Part shown: piece by piece, positions 1 to 6,821 of the stretch
Position numbering within the stretch: the stretch's first letter is position 1
Layout: each line of letters opens with the position of its first letter
Assembly (NCBI GenBank): GCA_016872875.1
Contig: VGYW01000146.1
Location: 1-18,002, forward strand
Length of the DNA: 18,002 nucleotides
Direction: 5' to 3'
Source: Planctomycetota bacterium
GTDB taxonomy: Bacteria > Planctomycetota > PUPC01 > DSUN01
The notes under the pieces: model-generated
The model's database searches: none
What the model saw: the letters and a program-made list of their open reading frames with translations, nothing else
What the model was told of the DNA's origin: nothing
Made by a program: the position numbers and the translations under genes

Positions 1-127
1 TACTGGCAGGAGTCTAACCAGCGGGCCGATCGTGGCCACTGCAAGCGGCGGCGTCGTGAACTCAGACTACGAGGCATCAAACTGTCCCAACTCAGGAAGT
101 GCTTCAATGTTTTCTAGCGTTGTAGTG

Positions 128-1162
128 CTAACACCTTTCTTCCGTGATGGCGATCTTCCAGACCCCCTCGGCGTGGCTCTGGAGCATGCGGATGCCCTCC
201 TCGACGCGCTCGAGGGGGAGGCGATGGCTGATGATGGGCTTGACCGTGATCTTTCCGCTGCTGAGGAGCTTGAGGGCCGCGCGGTGGTCCCAGCAGAAGC
301 CGAGCGTGCCCAGCACGGTCAGCTCGTCGAGCGTCACCGAGGTGAGGTCGAAGGGGTCGGCCTTGTTCCCCGACCAGCCTATGAGGAGGATGGTTCCGCC
401 GCGGCGGACCAGGCCGACCGTGGATGCGAGCGTTTCAGGGTAGCCGACGGCTTCGATGGCGACGTCGGCCCCGATCCCGCCGGTGAGCTCGCGGACGCGG
501 GCCTTGAGGTCCTCCTTGTCAGGGTTGAGGGTGTGGTGGACGCCCAACTGGCGTGCCACCCTGAGCTTGAACTCGGCGGGGTCGGCGATGAGGACCTCGG
601 CGCCCTTGTTGAGGCAGTGCTGCATGGCCAGGACGCCGATGGTGCCGCAGCCGACGATGGCGACGAAGCTGCCCAGGCGCGGGTTCGCGCGCTCGACCGC
701 GTGGAGCGAGCCCGCGACCGGCTCGGCAATCGCGGCCTCGGCGAACGAGAGGTTCGCCGGCTTCGGGTGGAGGAAGCACGACTCGGCGATGACGAACTCG
801 GCCATCGAGCCGGGCACCTGGTGCCCCGTGATCTTGAGGTCAACGCAGAGGTTGTACTGCCCGCGGAGGCAGGCGGGACAGGTCTTGCACGTGAAGAAGG
901 GCTCGACGACCACGGCGTCGCCCGGCCGCCAGCGCCGCTCGCCCGGCCCGACCTCGGCGACCACCCCGGAGCACTCGTGGCCCAGGATGATCGGCCACTT
1001 GATCATCGGGTGGTGGCCCGTGTAGCCGTCAACGTCCGAGCCGCACAGCCCCGTGGCCTTGACGGCGACGAGCGCCTGGCCGCGTTTCGGCCTGGGGCGC
1101 GGCACGTCCTCGAGCACGATGGTCTCCCTCGCCTTGCACACTGCGGCCTTCATGGTCGGCAT
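128..1162 (-). CDS. Zinc-dependent medium-chain alcohol/polyol dehydrogenase
   Basis: This 344-residue protein belongs to the zinc-containing medium-chain dehydrogenase/reductase family (sorbitol or threonine dehydrogenase-like) and should oxidise a secondary alcohol, polyol or similar metabolite with NAD(+) in the cytoplasm. Visible motifs are the catalytic-zinc Cys40 (LCGSD) and the GHECSG signature with His62 and Glu63. The structural-zinc cysteines are 92, 95, 98 and 106, and the Rossmann motif GCGTIG is at 171-176. Asp194 at the end of the next strand suggests NAD rather than NADP. The start at 1162 is chosen because AAGGAGG lies just upstream with good spacing; a longer frame to 1252 would read through a hairpin. 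It is transcribed away from the ATPase operon. The exact substrate cannot be told from sequence. Confidence 0.93.
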   Translation of the reverse strand: MPTMKAAVCKARETIVLEDVPRPRPKRGQALVAVKATGLCGSDVDGYTGHHPMIKWPIILGHECSGVVAEVGPGERRWRPGDAVVVEPFFTCKTCPACLRGQYNLCVDLKITGHQVPGSMAEFVIAESCFLHPKPANLSFAEAAIAEPVAGSLHAVERANPRLGSFVAIVGCGTIGVLAMQHCLNKGAEVLIADPAEFKLRVARQLGVHHTLNPDKEDLKARVRELTGGIGADVAIEAVGYPETLASTVGLVRRGGTILLIGWSGNKADPFDLTSVTLDELTVLGTLGFCWDHRAALKLLSSGKITVKPIISHRLPLERVEEGIRMLQSHAEGVWKIAITEERC

Positions 1163-1226
1163 GCGGCACCTCCTTCGCAGTGACTCAAACGCAAGGAGTC
1201 CACTGGAGAGCGCTGGGTCCCTGCCC

Positions 1227-1396
1227 CCACCGACCTTGTGTCGGTGGAGCAAGGGATTGGCAACTACCGGCAGCGGCCCTCACCCCCCTTCCCCCCTCTC
1301 CCTCCGCCCGCCGACGGGCGGAGGGAGAGGGGGACATGGGGTGGCGGCTTCGTCTAGTTGTCAATCCTTCGCCCCACCGACGCGAGGTCGGTGGGG
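1227..1396. repeat. Nested palindromic element, copy 1
   Basis: A compound inverted-repeat structure. A 5' stem-loop (CCACCGAC 1227-1234 with GTCGGTGG 1240-1247) is followed by an outer imperfect inverted repeat (about 1252-1266 with 1355-1369). Inside lies a perfect 19-bp GC-rich hairpin with a 4-base loop (1292-1310 with 1315-1333). A 3' stem-loop (1372-1381 with 1387-1396) closes the element. The whole layout recurs in copy 2 with different bases. It lies in the predicted leader of the dehydrogenase gene. It may be a MITE-like or REP-like element or a structured RNA. Confidence 0.75.
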
Positions 1397-1465
1397 GCGA
1401 CAGCGCCACCCTGGCACGCTGGCGCCTCAGTCCTTCGTTGAAACGCGCGACCGGTCACGCCGCCC

Positions 1466-1493
1466 ATTATAGCCGCCGGGTCCGGCGTGTAAA
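1466..1493 (-). promoter_or_regulatory. Probable sigma70-type promoter for the dehydrogenase
   Basis: On the minus strand TTTACA (1493-1488) and a perfect TATAAT (1471-1466) are separated by 16 bases. The predicted transcript would begin near 1459 and carry a leader of roughly 300 bases containing the first nested palindrome. A perfect 12-base palindrome GCCAGCGCTGGC (1494-1505) abuts the -35 box and could be an operator. Found by eye; no transcription data. Confidence 0.5.
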
Positions 1494-1503
1494 GCCAGCG
1501 CTG

Positions 1504-1793
1504 GCCGGCGGGTGCAATAACGGATTTGTACGCACCAGCGTGCGGTTCGCTCGCCTCCACCGAGCTTGTCTCGGTGGGGCGATGATTGGCAGCTACCACA
1601 GGGCGACCGCCCCACCCCCCTTCCCCCCTCCCCGCCCCCGCCGTCCGGCGGGGGCGGGGAGGGGGGAAGAGCGCGGGCCCGCTGGCGGTAGCTGCCAATC
1701 ATCGCCCCACGCGGTGCCGCTCGCTGGCGAGCGGCGCAGCCCCGTGGGGGCGGCAGAGAAGCGCGCAAGTGCGCTATTGCACCCCTGGCCGGC
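1504..1793. repeat. Nested palindromic element, copy 2
   Basis: Same architecture as copy 1. The 5' stem-loop is CCACCGAG 1557-1564 with CTCGGTGG 1570-1577. A perfect 22-bp outer inverted repeat joins 1576-1597 to 1687-1708. A perfect 24-bp inner hairpin joins 1620-1643 to 1646-1669 with a 2-base loop. A 3' stem-loop joins 1716-1723 to 1728-1735. The outermost arms share TATTGCACCC (reverse complement at 1510-1519, and 1775-1784). An 11-base direct repeat CTGGCCGGCGG at 1501-1511 and 1786-1796 flanks the element, resembling but not proving a target-site duplication. No open frame of its own is convincing. Confidence 0.75.
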
Positions 1794-1795
1794 GG

Positions 1796-1831
1796 TTGCA
1801 GTGGGATAGCGGTTTCCGTATACTGATACGG
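1796..1831 (+). promoter_or_regulatory. Probable promoter and operator-like palindrome for the ATPase operon
   Basis: TTGCAG (1796-1801) and TATACT (1819-1824) are separated by 17 bases, giving a sigma70-like promoter about 65 bases ahead of the PTS IIA-like gene. The -10 box lies within the inverted repeat CCGTAT-actg-ATACGG (1816-1831), which could be a repressor site. The 5' leader carries a small hairpin, GCGGC-CGAGA-GCCGC (1860-1874). The -10 match is good and the -35 match is weak, so this is a prediction only. Confidence 0.45.
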
Positions 1832-1889
1832 TTAAGGAAGCGTTTGGGACGTAAGCCATGCGGCCGAGAGCCGCAAGGGGAAGCGGAGC

Positions 1890-2342
1890 ATGAAGCTCAT
1901 AGACCTGCTGGATGAGGGCCTGGTGAAGGTGGGCGTGGAGGCCGAAGACAAGGAGGAGGTCTTCGCGGAGATGATCGAGTTGCTGGTGCGCGCCGGGCGG
2001 ATCGAGGACCGCGACCGCGCGCTCAACGCCATCCTGGCCCGCGAGAAGATGGCCACCACCGGCATCGGCAGCGGAGTGGCCGTCCCCCACGGCAAGGAGC
2101 ACTCGATAAAGTCGCTCGCCGCGGCCCTCGCCATCTCCAAGAAGGGCATCGAGTACGACGCCACGGACAGCGAGCCGGTCTACCTGGTGTTCCTCGTGCT
2201 GGCCGAGGCGAACAACCCCGGCCCCCACGTGCAGTGCCTCGGTGAGATCGCGCGTCTCCTCCAGATTCCCGGACTCAACGAGCGGCTGCGGAACGCGAAG
2301 GCGGCCCGTGAGGCCCTCGACATCATCCGCGCCGAGGAGTAA
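1890..2342 (+). CDS. PTS EIIA type-2 (fructose/nitrogen-type) domain protein
   Basis: This 150-residue stand-alone IIA domain belongs to the phosphotransferase fructose/mannitol/PtsN family. The phosphoryl-accepting histidine is His67 in the motif GVAVPHGK, preceded by the typical REKMATTGIGSG stretch. Length matches a single IIA domain, with no IIB or IIC domain fused and no sugar permease in the window, so a regulatory role is more likely than sugar transport. It is the first gene of the ATPase operon; the subunit H start follows 17 bases after its stop. AAGGGG (1875-1880) is the likely ribosome-binding site. Control of the ion pump by phosphorylation of this protein is an inference from gene order only. 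Confidence 0.9.
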   Translation: MKLIDLLDEGLVKVGVEAEDKEEVFAEMIELLVRAGRIEDRDRALNAILAREKMATTGIGSGVAVPHGKEHSIKSLAAALAISKKGIEYDATDSEPVYLVFLVLAEANNPGPHVQCLGEIARLLQIPGLNERLRNAKAAREALDIIRAEE

Positions 2343-2359
2343 CGCGCCGCCGGGCGCAA

Positions 2360-2689
2360 GTGTTCGAGATTCCCGAGATGCGAGAGGTCATCAAGGAACT
2401 CCTGCGGGTCGAGAGCCAGGCGCGAGCGGTCGTGGCGGACGCCGAGGCGCGAGCCGGCCAGATGCTGGCGGAGGCTCGCGCCCGCGCGCGGCGCGAGGGC
2501 GAGGCGGCGCGGCTGCGCGCCGTGGAGGAGGCCCAGGGCCTCGCCGCCCGCCGCATCGCCGAGGCCCGCGCGCAGAAGCAGGAGCGCCTGGCCGCCGCCA
2601 AGGCGGCCAACCGCGCCGCCGCACGCATCCCCGAACCACTGGCCCGCGAGGCCACTGAGGCGATCTGCCGAGCCGTCATGGGGGCATAA
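2360..2689 (+). CDS. atpH: V/A-type ATPase subunit H (peripheral stalk)
   Basis: This 109-residue, strongly charged, alanine/arginine/glutamate-rich protein is predicted to be one long coiled coil over most of its length, as expected of the H/G subunit that pairs with subunit E in the peripheral stalk. It begins with MFEIPEMREVIKELLRVE, which fits the short conserved N-terminal part of the family. The GTG at 2360 is used because it follows the previous stop closely; ATG at 2378 is an alternative. Sequence identity in such coiled coils is poorly diagnostic, so the call leans on position before subunits C and I. It is followed by a composite repeat element rather than directly by the next gene. 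Confidence 0.75.
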   Translation: MFEIPEMREVIKELLRVESQARAVVADAEARAGQMLAEARARARREGEAARLRAVEEAQGLAARRIAEARAQKQERLAAAKAANRAAARIPEPLAREATEAICRAVMGA

Positions 2690-2714
2690 CCTTCCGTCGA
2701 AACTCGTGCGCGGT

Positions 2715-2883
2715 TTGCGCGCATGTGGCAGAACGAATATTGAATGTCGAACGCTGAATGTTGAATGCCGAATGACAAACCAGACCAAGAGCCCGCTCTG
2801 TCCTTCTGAGTTTGCCATTCAGTATTCGACATTCAGCATTCAGCATTCAACATTTCGGCCCTCTGGTTGCGGCCGGGGGCCGC
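2715..2883. repeat. Composite inverted-heptamer element A
   Basis: The gap between subunits H and C holds six consecutive 7-base units of the form GAATNNN (2735-2776) and six units in reverse orientation (NNNATTC, 2814-2855), able to fold as one long imperfect hairpin with a 37-base loop. A head TTGCGCGCATGTG (2715-2727) precedes the arms. A tail TGGTTGCGGCCGGGGGCCGC (2864-2883), itself a small palindrome, follows them. Both head and tail recur in the gap before subunit K. The element ends 13 bases before the subunit C start codon. Confidence 0.8.
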
Positions 2884-2896
2884 GGTGGGGGTGAGC

Positions 2897-3922
2897 ATGC
2901 CCCTCAGCGGCGACTTCGACTACATCCAGGCGAAGGTCCACGGCCTCCGCAGCCGGGTCTACGAGCTCGAGCGGCTGGACGACCTCTGCGACCTGCGCAC
3001 CGTCGCCCAGCTCTGGCACCGCCTGTACCCCGAGGCCAACCCTGGGGACCACCACGAACTCCAGCGCCGCCTCCTGGCCGACCACGTGGCGGCCCTGGAG
3101 CTCGTGCGCGGCCACCTGCCCGAGCCGTTGGCGCCCCTCTACGCCTGGATGCTGCGCCGCTACCAGGTGGAGAACCTCAAGGTGCTCCTGCGTGCCTGGA
3201 AGGCCAGGGAGCCGCTCCCGCGGGCGCTGCCGTTCCTCGCGCCGCTGCGGGGCGAGCTGGCCCTCGACGCCGCGGCGCTTCTCAAGGCCGCCGACTTGGC
3301 GAGCTTCGTCCTCCTCGTCCCCGAGCCGACGCTTCGTGCGGCGGCGCTCGCCGCGGCCCCGCAGCACGCTGAGACCGGCGAGCCCTTCTTCGTGGAGGCC
3401 GCCCTCGACGCCGCCTACTATGAGGCGTTGGCGGCCCTCGCGGCCGAGCTGCCGGCCGCCCACCGCCGCCCCTGCCAGCCCCTCATCGGGCGCGAGGCCG
3501 CCGTCTACGACATCCTGGCCATCTTCCGCCTCAAGCTCAACTACGGCCTGGCCCGCGAGCGCGCCGGCCCGTTCCTCGCCAAGGGGGCCATCCACGCCGT
3601 GCTCGCCGAGCGCCTCTTCGACTATCCCGACTTCCGCGACATGCTGGCCCACGTGCCGCGCGAGCTCCTGGCCGCTGAGGACGCCGCGGCCGTCTTCGCC
3701 ATCGCCGACCTCGAGCGCGTCCTCTGGGAGCGGCTCCTCCAGGCCGCCAACCGCCGCTTCTACCTCTCGATGGGGGACCTCAGCCTCGTCGTGGCATTCT
3801 ACACCATCAAGCGGATCGAGCTTGCCAACCTCATCAGGGTGATCGAGGGAGTGCGGTACGGGATGATCCCTGAGGCGATACGAAGGGGTCTGATGAGGCC
3901 AAGGCAACTTGTGCCCGTGTGA
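2897..3922 (+). CDS. atpC: V/A-type ATPase subunit C (rotor adaptor)
   Basis: This 341-residue protein is homologous to archaeal/bacterial subunit C and eukaryotic subunit d (AC39 family), the cone-shaped socket that joins the central shaft to the membrane K ring. Family features are the N-terminal DFDYIQAKVHGLRSR, the YQVENLKVLLRAWKAR helix near residue 100, and the C-terminal VAFYTIKRIELANLIRVIEG helix. The predominantly helical composition and length agree with the family. The ATG at 2897, preceded by GGGGGTGAG, is preferred over an upstream TTG (2867) that lies inside the repeat tail. It is followed by subunit I after an 18-base gap. Confidence 0.93.
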   Translation: MPLSGDFDYIQAKVHGLRSRVYELERLDDLCDLRTVAQLWHRLYPEANPGDHHELQRRLLADHVAALELVRGHLPEPLAPLYAWMLRRYQVENLKVLLRAWKAREPLPRALPFLAPLRGELALDAAALLKAADLASFVLLVPEPTLRAAALAAAPQHAETGEPFFVEAALDAAYYEALAALAAELPAAHRRPCQPLIGREAAVYDILAIFRLKLNYGLARERAGPFLAKGAIHAVLAERLFDYPDFRDMLAHVPRELLAAEDAAAVFAIADLERVLWERLLQAANRRFYLSMGDLSLVVAFYTIKRIELANLIRVIEGVRYGMIPEAIRRGLMRPRQLVPV

Positions 3923-3940
3923 GCGGTAGCGAGACCTGTG

Positions 3941-5893
3941 ATGTTGAAGCCGGCCCCAATGAAGCGGATAGAGCTGCTCATCCTCGACCGCGACGTGCGC
4001 GCGGTGACTGAGGGGCTGGGACGGCTGGGGGCCGTCCACCTGTCCGAGGCAAGGGCCACAGAGGGGGGCGAACTGGTGAACGCAGCCCGGCTGGAGGAGG
4101 AGCTGGCTCGCGTCCACAGCCTCCTGGAGTGGGTGACGTCGCTGTGCGACGCCCTGGAGGTCGGCGAGGACTATCCGGCGGAGGCGGCGCCCTACGTGGA
4201 GCCCGAGGCCCTTTCGGAGAGCCTGCGGCCAATCGAGGAACGCCTCAGAGCCCTGGTGGAGGGCCGCAAGCAGCTCGACGCGGACATCCAGGCGGAATAC
4301 CAGGTGCTGCGCGACCTCGATGCCTATCGCCCCATCGAGGTGGCGCCCGAACGCCTCAGCGAGCTGTCGTTCCTGCACTTCGCCCTGGGCTCGCTCCCGG
4401 GCAGGGCCGTGGCGTCCCTGCGCCAGGCCGTGGGCGAGAAGGCGGTGCTCCTGCCCTTCAAGTCGCCCGACGGCCGCCAGCACCTCGTGGCGCTCACGAG
4501 CCGCGCCGGGCGCTTCGCCCTCGACTCGATCCTCGCTGAGCACGGGTTCCTGGCGGAGCGGCTGCCGGAGCATCACAAGGGCGCGCCGGCGGAGGCGGCG
4601 CGGAAGGCGGAGGAACGCCTCCTGGCCGTCGCGAAGGCGCAGGAGGCCCTTCGCGGCGAGGCCGAGGGCCTGGCCGCCGAGCTCGGCGGCCGCCTCGCCG
4701 CCTGGCGCCAACGCCTCCGAACCGACGAACAGCTCCTCCACGCCGAAGCCTACTTCGGCCACACAAGCTCCACATTTCTCATCACGGGCTACGTCCCGTC
4801 CACCCGCGTTGACGCCCTCCGCGAGGAGGTCCTCCGCCTCACGGGCGGCAAGACCGTCATCGAGGTCCGCGACCCGCACGAGGGCGACCCCGACACGCCG
4901 ACGCTGCTTGAGAACCCGCGCCTGCTCAGGCCGTTCGAGATGCTGGTGGCCGGCTACGGCTACCCGAGCTACGGCGAGATCGAGCCGACGCCGCTCGTGG
5001 CCCTCAGCTTCCTGCTGATGTTCGGAGTGATGTTCGGGGACATAGGCCAGGGTGCGGTGCTCGTGGCGGTGGGCGTGCTGATGTCGCGCCGCGCCGCGGC
5101 GGGCAAGCTGCGCGACTTCGGCGCGCTTCTGGCCATGTGCGGCGCCACGGCCATGCTCGCGGGGTGGGTGGAGGGGAGTATCTTTGGCATCGCGGGCGCC
5201 ATCCGCCCGCCGCTGGGCGGCTGGTTCGAGATCGATGTCAGGCGGATCGAGTCGATCAAGCCCCTCCTCGTCGCCGCGGTGGGCCTGGGCGTCGCCATGA
5301 TGACCCTGGGCGTGGTGCTGAACATCGTCAACCGCGCGCGGTCGCGCGACTACTTTGCCCTGGTGATTGACAAGTTCGGCATCGTGGGGTTCATCTTCTA
5401 CTGGGGCGTGCTGGGCCTGGGCGTCCGCACGCTGGTGTGGGAGACCGGCCCGCCGACGACCTGGGAGATTCTCGTGCTTGTGGTCCTCCCCCTCCTTGTG
5501 CTATTCTTCCGCGAGCCGCTCCACTACCTGATGACGCGGCGCGACCGCACCCAGAAGGCTCACCTCCTCAGCGGGCTGATGGAGGGGTTTGTGGACATTC
5601 TGGAGACAGTGAGCTCCTACGCGGCGAACACCGTGTCGTTCGTGCGCGTGGGGGCGTTCGCCCTCGCGCACGCGGCCTTGTGCGTGGCGATCTTCGCCAT
5701 CGAGCGCATGGTGCGCGACGCGCCAGGCGGGCCGCTGTGGAGCCTGCTCGTCGTCGTGCTCGGCAACGCGCTCGTCATTGGCCTCGAAGGGCTCGTGGTC
5801 TCCATCCAGGCCATGCGCCTGGAATACTACGAGTTCTTCAGCAAGTTCTTCAGTGGCCAGGGCAAGGCATATCAACCCTTCAAGCTGAGTTAG
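3941..5893 (+). CDS. atpI: V/A-type ATPase subunit I (membrane stator, 116-kDa subunit homologue)
   Basis: This 650-residue protein has two halves. Residues 1 to about 340 form a soluble, coiled-coil-rich arm beginning PMKRIELLILDRDVRAV and binding the peripheral stalks. The rest is a membrane domain with roughly seven hydrophobic segments that forms the ion half-channels. The canonical MFGVMFGDIGQG motif opens the membrane part. The functionally essential arginine of the family is Arg569 in SFVRVGAFALAHA. The conserved C-terminal block AMRLEYYEFFSKFFSGQGK is intact. Length is typical for prokaryotes. GTG 3938, ATG 3941 and ATG 3959 are all possible starts; 3941 best fits the usual short lead before the MKR motif. 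It is followed by repeat element B. Confidence 0.95.
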   Translation: MLKPAPMKRIELLILDRDVRAVTEGLGRLGAVHLSEARATEGGELVNAARLEEELARVHSLLEWVTSLCDALEVGEDYPAEAAPYVEPEALSESLRPIEERLRALVEGRKQLDADIQAEYQVLRDLDAYRPIEVAPERLSELSFLHFALGSLPGRAVASLRQAVGEKAVLLPFKSPDGRQHLVALTSRAGRFALDSILAEHGFLAERLPEHHKGAPAEAARKAEERLLAVAKAQEALRGEAEGLAAELGGRLAAWRQRLRTDEQLLHAEAYFGHTSSTFLITGYVPSTRVDALREEVLRLTGGKTVIEVRDPHEGDPDTPTLLENPRLLRPFEMLVAGYGYPSYGEIEPTPLVALSFLLMFGVMFGDIGQGAVLVAVGVLMSRRAAAGKLRDFGALLAMCGATAMLAGWVEGSIFGIAGAIRPPLGGWFEIDVRRIESIKPLLVAAVGLGVAMMTLGVVLNIVNRARSRDYFALVIDKFGIVGFIFYWGVLGLGVRTLVWETGPPTTWEILVLVVLPLLVLFFREPLHYLMTRRDRTQKAHLLSGLMEGFVDILETVSSYAANTVSFVRVGAFALAHAALCVAIFAIERMVRDAPGGPLWSLLVVVLGNALVIGLEGLVVSIQAMRLEYYEFFSKFFSGQGKAYQPFKLS

Positions 5894-5911
5894 GCGCTTT
5901 GGATGTCGTTC

Positions 5912-6117
5912 TTGCGCGCACGTGTGGGGGATGAATGGATGAATGGATGGGTGGATGGATGAGAGAGTTGGACGAGTGGATGAGCGGACGGATGGATGGA
6001 TGTCAGAGAGATTGGCTCCTTCATTCATCCATTCATCCATACATCCATTCATCCTGTCTCCGAATCATCCATTCATCCACCCATCCAATCATCCCCTTTG
6101 GTTGCGGCCGCAGGCCG
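5912..6117. repeat. Composite inverted tandem-repeat element B
   Basis: The gap between subunits I and K contains a run of 4-base units, mainly ATGA/ATGG/GATG (about 5930-6002), and a reverse-complementary run of CATC/CATT units (about 6019-6095). The two can pair as a long imperfect hairpin. The head TTGCGCGCACGTG (5912-5924) matches element A at 12 of 13 bases. The tail TGGTTGCGGCCGCAGGCCGC (6099-6118) matches at 18 of 20. The arms differ from element A, so only the ends are conserved. Reading frames through it give artefactual WMDEWMDG-type peptides. Confidence 0.8.
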
Positions 6118-6138
6118 CCTTGAGAGCCAGGAGGAGCC

Positions 6139-6507
6139 ATGGAGAGCAGGCTGCGCGTGTCAATCATGGTCTGGGCGGCGGTGGTGTTGCTGATCGCGCT
6201 CCCGCTGGGGCTGGGGCTCAGCGCGGTGCTGGCGGCCGAGGAGGCGCCGAAGGCGGGCGAGAAGGCCCCCGCCGTCAAGCGCGACGCGGGCGAGAACATC
6301 GCCTTCGCCATCAGCGTGGCGGTGGTGACCTCGATGGCGTGCTTCTCTGCGGCGTACGCCGTGGGCAAGGTGGGCGCGGCGGCGCTCGGCGCCGCAAGCG
6401 AGCGGCCCGAGCTCCTCGGGCGCGCGCTCGTCTTCGTTGGCTTCGCCGAGGGTATTGCCATCTATGGCCTCGTCATCGCCATTCTGCTGCTGGGGTACCT
6501 GAAGTAG
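6139..6507 (+). CDS. atpK: V/A-type ATPase subunit K (proteolipid, rotor ring)
   Basis: This 122-residue proteolipid is the ion-carrying rotor subunit. A signal-like N-terminus (residues 1-32: RLR, a hydrophobic run, then VLAAEE) and a charged linker precede a single two-helix hairpin, about residues 53-86 and 95-121. The ion-binding carboxylate is Glu104 in GFAEGIAIYG. Only one hairpin is present, as in archaeal and Thermus proteins, not the duplicated four-helix form of Enterococcus. No glutamine/threonine Na+-ligand pattern is evident near the site, so proton coupling is the better guess. The start is set by AGGAGG at 6129-6134, four bases before ATG. A two-base gap separates it from subunit F. 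Confidence 0.95.
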   Translation: MESRLRVSIMVWAAVVLLIALPLGLGLSAVLAAEEAPKAGEKAPAVKRDAGENIAFAISVAVVTSMACFSAAYAVGKVGAAALGAASERPELLGRALVFVGFAEGIAIYGLVIAILLLGYLK

Positions 6508-6509
6508 CA

Positions 6510-6815
6510 ATGCGCTACCACGTGGTCGGCGATGAGGACACGGTGCTGGGCTTCCGCTACGCCGGCGTGCCGGGCGAGGTCGTGGCGACCGCCGCCGAGG
6601 CCCGCGCCGCTCTCGAAAAGTTCAAGACCCCAGGCGATGTGGCCATCCTCATCATCACCGACGCCGTCGCCGACCTGGTGCGCAGCGAGGTGAACGCCTT
6701 GAGGTTCGACTTCGAGCTTCCACTCGTCGTCGAGGTCCCCGGACCCGCCGGCCCGTCGCCCCTGCGAAAGGACCTCCTCACCCTCATCCGCGAAGCCGTC
6801 GGCATCAAGGTGTAA
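6510..6815 (+). CDS. atpF: V/A-type ATPase subunit F (central shaft)
   Basis: This 101-residue protein is the small F subunit that binds subunit D in the central rotor shaft. It begins MRYHVVGDEDTVLGFRYAGV, the hallmark N-terminal motif of the family (GDEDTVLGF at 7-15), and continues with an alpha/beta fold including AILIITDAVADLV and a C-terminal LPLVVEVPGP segment. Length is normal. The start at 6510 lies two bases after the subunit K stop; the same frame is open far upstream through the repeat element, but that extension is non-genic. Confidence 0.95.
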   Translation: MRYHVVGDEDTVLGFRYAGVPGEVVATAAEARAALEKFKTPGDVAILIITDAVADLVRSEVNALRFDFELPLVVEVPGPAGPSPLRKDLLTLIREAVGIKV

Positions 6816-6821
6816 ACCGCT

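Noticed and set aside
1..127. Left edge before the dehydrogenase stop
   Set aside because: No gene, terminator hairpin with T tract, or repeat could be supported there.
32..1183. A 383-codon plus-strand open frame
   Set aside because: It is antisense to the well-defined dehydrogenase gene.
1858..1893. An 11-codon upstream frame whose stop overlaps the start of the IIA-like gene
   Set aside because: It has no clear ribosome-binding site and no regulatory codon bias, so a leader peptide cannot be supported.
2840..4879. A 679-codon minus-strand open frame
   Set aside because: It is antisense to subunits C and I, both of which are recognisable families.
5935..6123. Short open frames rich in WMDEWMDG-type residues
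   Set aside because: They are translations of the tetramer repeat arms of element B, with no ribosome-binding site or family match.
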